Assembly (NCBI GenBank): GCA_913031405.1
Contig: CAJWCX010000016.1
Coordinates: 1 to 11,181, forward strand
Direction: 5' to 3'
Source of the DNA: an uncultured Flavobacteriales bacterium
GTDB lineage: Bacteria > Bacteroidota > Bacteroidia > Flavobacteriales_D > Crocinitomicaceae
DNA: 11,181 nucleotides
The notes beneath the pieces are model-generated. The model was given only the letters and a program-made list of their open reading frames with translations. It was not told where the DNA came from and did not search any database. Made by a program: the position numbers and the translations under genes. Of this stretch, positions 5,754 to 11,181 are shown piece after piece (the first letter of the stretch is position 1; every line of letters begins with the position of its first letter).

Positions 5754-7781
5754 ATGAGTGCTGAGGTTTTTGTCAGTTACGCCCGTGTGGATCGTGTACG
5801 AGTTCTGCAACTCGTGGAAAGGATGCGATCTGCTGGTATCGGCGTTTGGATTGACGAAGGAGGCATCCATGGCGCCAGCTTATGGGGGCAAGAAATTGTA
5901 GATGCTATAGAGTCTGCCAGCGTCATGGTGCTGATGCTCTCAGATGCTTCAATCAACTCCGACAACGTCGTTAAGGAGTTATCAATTGCGTCCGAGGACA
6001 AAAAACCGATCTTGCCGGTCTACTTGCATCAAGCCGAGATTCCTAAGTCGATGCGCTACCAGTTGGCCGGAATTCAGCACATTGAGTATCACGAAGGTAA
6101 CGAGCAAGCGGCATTCCGGTCTATGTGCGCCGCACTGTCGCGCCTCGGAGTGGCCAACGAAGGAGGTGGGGAGATCGGTGAAAGGTTGACTCCGGTGACT
6201 ACAAAGCATCAGGGCCATTTAGCTAGGCCAAGCGCTAGATCGAGGAATGTCATGTGGTTTTCAGCAATCTTTGGTTTGGCCGTAATCGGGTTGCTACTGG
6301 CAATGGTGCTTAGACCGAACGACACGCCTGAAAAGGCGCTTAATCAGTCACAGGGAAACAAACTAAAATCAAGCGAAGATTTTATTGCGCTGAAAGAAAA
6401 TAAAACCAGCCTTGCGGTAATTCCGTTCCGCAATATTGGCCCAGAATCGGAAGAGAATTTTTTAGCCGAGGGAATGCACGAGGAAATTGATGCTATGCTA
6501 TCCATGACTCCATCATTGCTAGTGAAAAACGCATCGCGAATGAAAGACACTAAACTTGACCCGAAAGCCATCGGGGAAGCCCTAGGCGTTGATTCCGTTC
6601 TCACTGGGACGGTGCGACAATCTGAAGGCCAACTGCGCGTCACGGTCAAACTAGTTGATATTCGGACCGAGACAAACATCTGGGCCAAAACCTTCGACAA
6701 AATGGAGAGAGACGTTTTCTCCATGCAACGCGAGATCGCCCAGAGTGTTGCCGATGGGCTAAAACTCGAACTTGGCCAAGCGCAAAAGCAACAACAGGCT
6801 AATCGCCAAACTAAAAGCGTAGAGGCCTACAACCTCTACCTACAGGGCCGCAAAATGTGGCAGACTCGAACTCGTGAGGGCATGCGAGGATCTATCGAAA
6901 AATTCGAACTCGCCTTAGCTAAGGACCCCACTTTTGCGCTAGCCCACGTAGGCATAGCAGATGCGTATAATCAATTAGTGGGATACTCTTATGCCGCGCC
7001 AAAAGTTGCTTCCCCTAAGTCAGAACAGCAGCTAATCCGAGCTCTTGAGATAAACTCAGATTTATCAGAAGCGTATGCAAGTTATGGAGATGTTAAGTTG
7101 TTTTTTCGATGGGATTGGGCTGGATCTGAGGAAGCATTTAAAAAAGCTATATCGATTAATCCAAACTACCCTGAGGCCCGAAGGTGGTATTCTCACTTTC
7201 TATTGGTTTCGGGCAGGTATCAGGAAGCACACGAGCAAATTGATATTGGCATAAAGCTAAAATCAGCATCACCCATAATGTATTTCGGTAAGGCTGTTAT
7301 TTTTTTGCGAGAAAAGAAATTTGAATTAGCAAAAGAACTGAGCATGAAAATGATTTCGGTTGATCCGAATTATGTAATGGGTTTGCACACTTTGGCTCTA
7401 AGTGAGTTTGGTATTGGAAATCTTGAAGAGAGTCTTAAATTAGCAAATCAGGGTCTTAGTAAATTTCCAAATTATTCTCAATACATGGTTGCAAAGATGA
7501 TGGCTCTAAACCGATTGGGGAGGTTAGCGGAAGCGAAACTAATAAGGGATGCCCTATTCAAAAGACAAGAAACGGATTTAGTTCCTTCAATGACGTTAGC
7601 GCGTGCGGAATACTATGTAGGGAATATGGATGAAGCTGTTATAAAGTTGGAACAGGCATATGAAGATCGAAACATTCAACTGTTCCCATTCGACCCAAGA
7701 CAATTATTCGATAAACTAAATGGAAATCAACGGTTTGATGCTATTTGGGAAAAGGTGGGGCTTTCTGAGTTTGTCGAGTAG
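5754..7781 (+). CDS. TIR-TM-TolB_N-like-TPR signalling protein
   Basis: 675 residues. Residues 1-132 are a bacterial TIR domain (TIR_2-like): it opens with AEVFVSYARVD, then GIGVWIDEGGI, then VMVLMLSDASINSDNVVKEL. Glu75 stands where TIR NADases have their catalytic glutamate, so NAD+ cleavage is possible but unproven. A single membrane segment (about 167-186, FSAIFGLAVIGLLLAMVL) places the TIR in the cytoplasm and the rest outside it. Residues 217-340 are the TolB N-terminal-like/FlgO-like domain (SLAVIPFRNIG, FLAEGMHEEI, VDSVLTGTVR, IWAKTFD) usually fused to adenylate cyclases, CadC-type regulators or kinases. Residues 350-640 are TPR units (LALAKDPTFALAHVGIADAY, KAISINPNYPEA). TIR thus replaces the usual effector. 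No SD; start fixed by the TIR first strand. Upstream and downstream genes give no clear partner. A defence or stress-signalling role is inference. Confidence 0.9.
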   Translation: MSAEVFVSYARVDRVRVLQLVERMRSAGIGVWIDEGGIHGASLWGQEIVDAIESASVMVLMLSDASINSDNVVKELSIASEDKKPILPVYLHQAEIPKSMRYQLAGIQHIEYHEGNEQAAFRSMCAALSRLGVANEGGGEIGERLTPVTTKHQGHLARPSARSRNVMWFSAIFGLAVIGLLLAMVLRPNDTPEKALNQSQGNKLKSSEDFIALKENKTSLAVIPFRNIGPESEENFLAEGMHEEIDAMLSMTPSLLVKNASRMKDTKLDPKAIGEALGVDSVLTGTVRQSEGQLRVTVKLVDIRTETNIWAKTFDKMERDVFSMQREIAQSVADGLKLELGQAQKQQQANRQTKSVEAYNLYLQGRKMWQTRTREGMRGSIEKFELALAKDPTFALAHVGIADAYNQLVGYSYAAPKVASPKSEQQLIRALEINSDLSEAYASYGDVKLFFRWDWAGSEEAFKKAISINPNYPEARRWYSHFLLVSGRYQEAHEQIDIGIKLKSASPIMYFGKAVIFLREKKFELAKELSMKMISVDPNYVMGLHTLALSEFGIGNLEESLKLANQGLSKFPNYSQYMVAKMMALNRLGRLAEAKLIRDALFKRQETDLVPSMTLARAEYYVGNMDEAVIKLEQAYEDRNIQLFPFDPRQLFDKLNGNQRFDAIWEKVGLSEFVE

Positions 7782-7851
7782 TCCTTTACATTGTCTTGGT
7801 GCCACCCATTTTCAGCAGTCAATTTTTTGGCAATAACAATTGGTTTCTCGG

Positions 7852-7986
7852 TCAACTGAGATTGCAAACCAGATGTAATGTTAGAGTTGAGGGCCTTAGG
7901 CTATTCCAATCTGCCCCTTGAAGTTTGTTGATTCTCTCGGCCACTTGCTCCAAAGCAAACCGTTCTTTCTGATCGAAGAATTCCAT
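7852..7986 (-). CDS. Possible 44-codon ORF or gene remnant
   Basis: An ATG at 7986 opens 44 codons (MEFFDQKERFALEQVAERIN, then KLQGADWNSLRPS to a TGA). The first 30 residues look like an amphipathic helix from a real protein, while the end is less convincing. No SD; a 10-bp hairpin stands immediately upstream. It lies downstream of the recombinase gene on the same strand, separated by 88 nt. It could be a small gene or the 5' remnant of a gene cut off by rearrangement. I recognise no family. Confidence 0.22.
   Translation of the reverse strand: MEFFDQKERFALEQVAERINKLQGADWNSLRPSTLTLHLVCNLS
7935..7952 (+). other. Look-alike of the tRNA-Thr 3' end (possible att remnant)
   Basis: Eighteen bases here match the last 18 bases of the tRNA-Thr gene including its CCA (9752-9769) at 16 positions, in the same orientation, with the recombinase gene between the two. 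Tyrosine recombinases often use tRNA 3' ends as att sites and leave such duplications. The topology is not the textbook one, because the element would lie on the 5' side of the intact tRNA. The stretch also reads as plausible codons of the small ORF on the other strand. Confidence 0.35.
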
Positions 7987-8016
7987 AAGCCATTTAATTC
8001 TTACACTAAATGGCTT
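7987..8016. terminator. Hairpin between convergent genes
   Basis: AAGCCATTTA and TAAATGGCTT form a perfect 10-bp stem around a 10-nt loop. It lies between the stops of the TIR gene (7781) and the recombinase gene (8075), where a bidirectional terminator would be expected. Neither side has a good U-run (TTCTG on the plus side), and the stem is AT-rich, so a protein-binding or att-related role is also possible. Confidence 0.4.
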
Positions 8017-8074
8017 TCTGAAATTGTTATTAAATCATTCGGAGCTCAAATTATTCGCCTTAGGGAGTGAGAAG

Positions 8075-9556
8075 TTATTTTGTCTTCGGAGGTAAAATGT
8101 TGAAGTAGGCCTCACAATCTTCCAACGCCTTTTTCTTTTCATAATGGTCCTTGTAAGTGGCCGCGCTGTGTCCGCAACTTCGAAGCCAATAGTCTTCAAC
8201 GACTTTCCAATTCCTATTCCAATGCGCGTAGGATGTGTAGCTATGCCGAGCGATGTCTTTCACCCATGATTTGTACAACCCAGCCTCTTTCCTCAAATCA
8301 TTCCATGGTTTTTTTGAAAAAAACATCTCGCCCGTTGTAGGTAATTTTCCGCCATTGTATCTGTCGGCCCACCACTGCATCCATGCGAGACCATTACCCG
8401 TTAAATCAGGTTGGCGGTCACGAGCACCTTTCGAAATTCTGACGCCATTTTCATCTCTCACAGGTTGGTCGTAAAGCACACCGCCCGTAACGTCAGACTC
8501 TATTTTCCATTCGTCCATGCGCTTCCACTTAAACCGAACGCTAGGATCATTTACATTTGCCAACTCAGTAGGGCGAGGCCCTGCAAAAAACAAAAACGAG
8601 ATATAAGGAATTAGCTTTATGTATTTTTCTTTAGTTAATGCGATTTGAAACAGTTTCTCCACTTGCTCTGGTCTAAAAGTGGCAGCGGCACTGGTCTTGG
8701 AATACGCAAACAGTTTGGGCAACCTCCTGAAATGATTCTTTTCCCAATAGTCTTCATCCACTAACCATGCCCCGAACTCTTTTGTTTTTTCTGCATATCT
8801 AAACTTAGTCCCCTCCGACGCAGCGCCATTAAGACCCTGCTTTAAATTAATCATGTTTTGAATACGCTTTTCCAAGCCATCATAATCTCCCACTGAGGAG
8901 GCCCCAATCCAGCCAGATATAACACCCATGACTTGCCTCCATTCTTTTTTTGACGGCGGTTCGAGTTCTTTGTTTCCCCTGCCCCCGTTCGGCCCGGTTT
9001 TCATCGCCACAAAACGCTCGATAGATTTTTCGTAAGTTGGCAACGAATGCTTTCGTACGTCTCTTCGGGCATTGTCTTTGAAATCATTCATGAACCAATC
9101 CAAGCTATAAGTACTAAGCCCTACTCGCTTTCGCTCAGTGTTCACTTCGTCCACCACGCTTAATGTTGTTAAACCTACTTCAACAATAGTTTCTAAGGTG
9201 TTCTCCTCTAGTGCGTTCGCGTAAAGTCGTGAGTTTAGACTCCTTTTACCTAAAAGGTTTGAGGTCTTAATTTTTTCATGTATCTCCCTGAGTTTAATCA
9301 ACGTTGGCTCGTCGGTAGGCTTAACTTTTCCGGTTAGAATTGCCTCATTCAATTTTGAGGCGAATGCAACAGCCTGATCCCAACTCTCGTGTTCCCTGAT
9401 CTGATCTTCCTTAGCTACCGACTTCCTCCTGCACCAAGTCCTCCAGCGTTTCCTCATCGGCGTATATTTGGTAGCCTGAACAGTTGACTCCTCAACAGTG
9501 ACTTTCCCGACCCTTTCGCGCCTTGTTGCTGCTGGGTTAGACTTCTTTTTAGGCAT
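8075..9556 (-). CDS. Tyrosine recombinase / phage-type integrase
   Basis: 493 residues, start ATG at 9556 (MPKKKSNPAATRRERVGKVT), a basic N-terminus suited to arm-site DNA binding. Box I is FFAGPRPTELANV, supplying the first catalytic Arg and the conserved Glu. Box II is VKDIARHSYTSYAHW, with the second Arg and following His, but the usual leading His of HxxR is Asp here. Then follow CGHSAATYKDHY with the GH histidine and, nine residues later, the Tyr expected as nucleophile. A core-binding-like helical region lies at about 150-290. At 493 residues it is longer than XerC/D (about 300), through an N-terminal extension of roughly 150 residues. It probably catalyses site-specific integration or excision of a mobile element. 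Its 5' end faces the tRNA-Thr 5' end at 138 nt. No excisionase or phage genes are visible nearby. No SD. Confidence 0.85.
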   Translation of the reverse strand: MPKKKSNPAATRRERVGKVTVEESTVQATKYTPMRKRWRTWCRRKSVAKEDQIREHESWDQAVAFASKLNEAILTGKVKPTDEPTLIKLREIHEKIKTSNLLGKRSLNSRLYANALEENTLETIVEVGLTTLSVVDEVNTERKRVGLSTYSLDWFMNDFKDNARRDVRKHSLPTYEKSIERFVAMKTGPNGGRGNKELEPPSKKEWRQVMGVISGWIGASSVGDYDGLEKRIQNMINLKQGLNGAASEGTKFRYAEKTKEFGAWLVDEDYWEKNHFRRLPKLFAYSKTSAAATFRPEQVEKLFQIALTKEKYIKLIPYISFLFFAGPRPTELANVNDPSVRFKWKRMDEWKIESDVTGGVLYDQPVRDENGVRISKGARDRQPDLTGNGLAWMQWWADRYNGGKLPTTGEMFFSKKPWNDLRKEAGLYKSWVKDIARHSYTSYAHWNRNWKVVEDYWLRSCGHSAATYKDHYEKKKALEDCEAYFNILPPKTK

Positions 9557-9574
9557 GGAGAAAGATTACCATAA

Positions 9575-9596
9575 TGAACCTAAATTGAACCTTAAA
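9575..9596. repeat. Two tandem 11-bp repeats before the recombinase gene
   Basis: TGAACCTAAAT at 9575-9585 is followed without a gap by TGAACCTTAAA at 9586-9596, one helical turn apart. They lie 19-40 nt upstream of the recombinase start. Such a pair suits an arm-type recombinase site or an autoregulatory operator. The protein that binds is not identifiable. Confidence 0.45.
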
Positions 9597-9613
9597 AAGT
9601 GATTCCTTTGTTC

Positions 9614-9643
9614 TTGGGGTCACCTAGCTAAATCGGGTATAAT
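9614..9643 (+). promoter_or_regulatory. Promoter of tRNA-Thr
   Basis: A perfect -10 TATAAT at 9638-9643 has TTGGGG (3 of 6 to consensus, but the conserved TTG) at 9614-9619 with an 18-nt spacer. Transcription would start near 9650, about 45 nt before the mature tRNA 5' end, a normal leader length for RNase P processing. Confidence 0.6.
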
Positions 9644-9670
9644 AGTTACCGCGCTTCAATTACAGGACAT

Positions 9671-9700
9671 TTGAGCCGGTTTGAGGCAATTTAAGCCAGT
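9671..9700. repeat. Three phased decamers running into the tRNA 5' end
   Basis: TTGAGCCGGT, TTGAGGCAAT and TTAAGCCAGT follow each other without gaps; the last six bases of the third are the first six of the tRNA. They lie after the inferred transcription start, so an upstream activator role is unlikely. Phasing near one helical turn suggests protein binding, possibly by the recombinase. Short repeats like this can also be chance. Confidence 0.35.
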
Positions 9701-9769
9701 GTAGCTCAGTGGTAGAGCAGCTGTTTCGTAAACAGCAGGTCGCCGGTTCAATCCCGGCCACTGGCTCCA
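9695..9769 (+). tRNA. tRNA-Thr (anticodon CGT), CCA encoded
   Basis: The full cloverleaf is visible: acceptor GCCAGTG pairs perfectly with CACTGGC; the D arm is GCTC/GAGC with loop AGTGGTA. The anticodon stem GCTGT/ACAGC closes the loop TTCGTAA, whose positions 34-36 are CGT. The T arm is GCCGG/CCGGC with loop TTCAATC; discriminator T is followed by encoded CCA. Anticodon CGU reads the threonine codon ACG. It carries its own promoter. The neighbouring recombinase gene and a partial copy of its 3' end suggest that it is, or was, an integration target. Confidence 0.97.
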
Positions 9770-9782
9770 CTTTCTTCAACTT

Positions 9783-9815
9783 GGCGACTCACAAATAGAA
9801 TCAATCTGAGTCACC
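9783..9815 (+). other. Imperfect hairpin between tRNA-Thr and the ankyrin gene
   Basis: GGCGACTCA at 9783-9791 and TGAGTCACC at 9807-9815 pair at eight of nine positions around a 15-nt loop. It begins 13 nt after the tRNA CCA. There is no U-run after it, so it is a poor intrinsic terminator. It could mark the tRNA 3' processing end or be an operator for the ankyrin gene, whose start lies 48 nt further on. Confidence 0.35.
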
Positions 9816-9862
9816 TTCCAAATACTAACCGCAAAAACTCTAAATTAAAACCAATTAAAAGA

Positions 9863-10231
9863 ATGTTCAAAGCTATCAAAAATGGAGATCTCGAATTAGT
9901 CAGAGAAAAACTTAAAATCTGTAGGAATTTAAATATGGTAGATGAGATGGGATCAACACCATTGGACTGCGCTATTTATGACAGGCAAGCTGAAATAGTA
10001 AAATTACTAATCTCAAGTGGTGCTAATCCTAATGCAAGAGACGAGGATGGAGCGACACCCCTACATTTAGCTGTTGATAGAGGAGCGTTAGACATTGTTG
10101 AACTATTAATCGATAATGGGGCTAATGTAAACGTTGAGGATGAGGATGGCACTACACCTTTGTATATTTCAATCGAGGAGGGTTTTGAAAGTATTGAACG
10201 ATGCCTTAGGATAAATGGAGCGAAACGATAA
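9863..10231 (+). CDS. Small ankyrin-repeat protein
   Basis: 122 residues made almost wholly of ankyrin repeats. An N-cap (MFKAIKNGDLELVREKL) is followed by units at about 29-61 (GSTPLDCAIYDRQAEIVKLL, then ISSGANPNARDEDG), 62-94 (ATPLHLAVDRGALDIVELLI, then DNGANVNVEDEDG) and 95-122 (TTPLYISIEEGFESIERCLR). The middle unit matches the TPLHLAA consensus best. There is no signal peptide, so it is probably a cytoplasmic protein-binding module. Upstream there is only a weak AAAAGA before the ATG. Its end overlaps the possible start of the next gene by 17 nt, which suggests co-translation. In bacteria such short ankyrin proteins are sometimes immunity or partner proteins for an adjacent gene; that role is conjecture here. 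Confidence 0.85.
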   Translation: MFKAIKNGDLELVREKLKICRNLNMVDEMGSTPLDCAIYDRQAEIVKLLISSGANPNARDEDGATPLHLAVDRGALDIVELLIDNGANVNVEDEDGTTPLYISIEEGFESIERCLRINGAKR

Positions 10232-10535
10232 TTTTATGGAGAAAAACAACATTCAAGAAAGATTATGCCAATTAACCAAAAAAGATATGGAAATATCAAA
10301 ATTAACTGATTTAACAGTATGTGAGGTTAGCAGAATTGTAGACTGGGATCACAAAAATAAATTTAATGTTAGCTTTCACATCGCTGAATTTTTCAACAAC
10401 AAACCTGCTAAGCATCAGCACAATATCTATAGACACCATGAAGCAGATGCATATGAAATATTATCATTATTTTTAAGGTTAGAAAAACAATTTGACAGAA
10501 TAAGAAACGCTTATATTAAAATTGATTGGAAGTAA
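10215..10535 (+). CDS. Hypothetical protein overlapping the ankyrin gene
   Basis: 106 residues from the ATG at 10215 (MERNDNFMEKNNIQERLCQL), or 99 from the ATG at 10236 (MEKNNIQE). AGGA at 10208-10211 is close to the first ATG and would support it despite a short 3-nt spacing. I do not recognise the family. It has no signal peptide or membrane segment. A helical first half (LTKKDMEISKLTDLTVCEVS) leads to a WDHKNKFNVSFHIAEFF core and a histidine-rich patch (KHQHNIYRHHEADAYE), then a charged helical end finishing IKIDWK. The His cluster could bind metal, but nothing else supports an enzyme. Tight coupling to the ankyrin gene suggests that they work together. Confidence 0.7.
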   Translation: MERNDNFMEKNNIQERLCQLTKKDMEISKLTDLTVCEVSRIVDWDHKNKFNVSFHIAEFFNNKPAKHQHNIYRHHEADAYEILSLFLRLEKQFDRIRNAYIKIDWK

Positions 10536-10564
10536 TCATCCATTTCCAGAATTCTTCGACCTTA

Positions 10565-11181
10565 TTGAAGCCACGAATTAAAATAGCTGAAGCAAAAAGG
10601 AATGGTGCTTTATTCCAACTATATCAGCATGATGATAAATTTGGAATTTCTTTAGACGGAAAAGAATTAATGAATTCCAATGCAACAGCATCAGAATATT
10701 TGCTTGGCAAAATTGGAGTTGAAAAAATAATTAAAACCAATCCTGCTCGCGTACTCATAGGTGGTCTTGGTCTCGGTTTCACATTAAAAAGTGTCCTAGA
10801 AAATACATCTAATTTAGTTCATGTTATCGTTGCAGAAATAATTCCTGAAATAATTGATTGGAATAGATCTTATTTAACTCAATTAAATGGATTTTTGTTA
10901 AACGAACCGAGAGTTCAAGTTGAACAAGCAAACGTAGCCGACTTGATGTTCAATACAAAAAATGAAACTTACGACAGCATCTTGCTAGATTTGGACAATG
11001 GACCAATCCCAATGACCAATAACAACAATGATTTTCTTTATTCAGTATCAGGAATAAAGAAAATCAAGAGTTTGCTCCAAGACAAAGGCAGACTCGTAAT
11101 ATGGTCTGCTGGATCAGATTACAATTTTGAAAATAGATTGAATTTCTCTTCGATAAAATTTAAAAAAATTCCAGCCAGAAT
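10565..11181 (+). CDS. Spermidine-synthase-like SAM-dependent methyltransferase (3' end beyond window)
   Basis: I translated an open frame of 205 codons that leaves the right edge. It starts best at TTG 10565, giving M-KPRIKIAEAKRNGALFQLY, like the KPR start I recall from this family. The N-terminal part (QHDDKFGISLDGKELMNSNA, then TASEYLLGKIG) resembles the small beta domain of spermidine synthase-fold proteins. It is followed by the SAM-binding glycine loop RVLIGGLGLGFTLKSVL (from about residue 62), the acidic VAEIIPEIIDWNR (about 90) and YDSILLDLDNGP (about 140). The polyamine-synthase catalytic residues cannot be confirmed, so a true aminopropyltransferase is not claimed. Many such proteins are called spermidine synthase without proof. 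It lies 29 nt after the hypothetical gene with no SD. Confidence 0.82.
   Translation, partial: MKPRIKIAEAKRNGALFQLYQHDDKFGISLDGKELMNSNATASEYLLGKIGVEKIIKTNPARVLIGGLGLGFTLKSVLENTSNLVHVIVAEIIPEIIDWNRSYLTQLNGFLLNEPRVQVEQANVADLMFNTKNETYDSILLDLDNGPIPMTNNNNDFLYSVSGIKKIKSLLQDKGRLVIWSAGSDYNFENRLNFSSIKFKKIPAR

Noticed and set aside
5777..6724. Several short ORFs overlapping the TIR gene on both strands
   Set aside because: They are shadows of the well-supported TIR-TolB_N frame.
7782..7851. Intrinsic terminator right after the TIR gene
   Set aside because: There is a T-run (AATTTTTTGG) but no stable GC-rich stem ends before it.
8253..8614. Plus-strand ORFs of 73 and 67 codons
   Set aside because: Both are antisense to catalytic-domain codons of the recombinase, with no independent signal.

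Overview
The window looks like a piece of a chromosome from a moderately AT-rich bacterium, most likely Verrucomicrobiota or a close PVC relative. This is an inference. It rests on the clustered secreted esterases, a sialate O-acetylesterase family protein, a BspA-type leucine-rich repeat protein, a short C-terminal module ending in (Q)YYRV-(K/R)-LL that I recall from secreted PVC proteins, a TIR-TolB_N-TPR protein, and a general lack of Shine-Dalgarno sequences. No ribosomal or other taxonomic marker is present, so the phylum is not certain.

Left block (1-5305): four exported proteins. They are a BD-FAE-type alpha/beta-hydrolase on the minus strand, cut by the window edge; a PHB-depolymerase/feruloyl-esterase-like hydrolase; a sialate O-acetylesterase-like SGNH hydrolase; and a 23-residue-repeat LRR protein. 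The last two form a tight pair (2 nt apart). The first gene of this pair is preceded by a strong SD and an 8-codon GTG-started leader ORF whose stop overlaps its start (ATGA). The hydrolase and the LRR protein share a homologous C-terminal tail of about 65 residues. Just after each of their stop codons lies a copy of the same intergenic repeat. A third copy (1035-1183) follows a decayed remnant of the same tail. Coding tail and downstream repeat therefore appear to travel together as a module.

Middle block (5245-7781): a 132-codon minus-strand hypothetical ORF whose last codons are made of the repeat. Divergent from it is a 675-residue TIR-transmembrane-TolB_N-TPR protein, a candidate NAD+-cleaving or signalling protein. 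Base composition changes part-way through its gene.

Right block (7782-11181): a tyrosine recombinase gene on the minus strand, then a tRNA-Thr(CGT) with encoded CCA and its own promoter. Short phased repeats lie between recombinase and tRNA. An 18-nt look-alike of the tRNA 3' end (16/18) lies on the far side of the recombinase, so this may be an integration hotspot or an element edge. Beyond the tRNA are a small ankyrin-repeat protein, an overlapping unrecognised small protein, and the start of a spermidine-synthase-like methyltransferase that runs off the window. I see no CRISPR array, rRNA or transposase.
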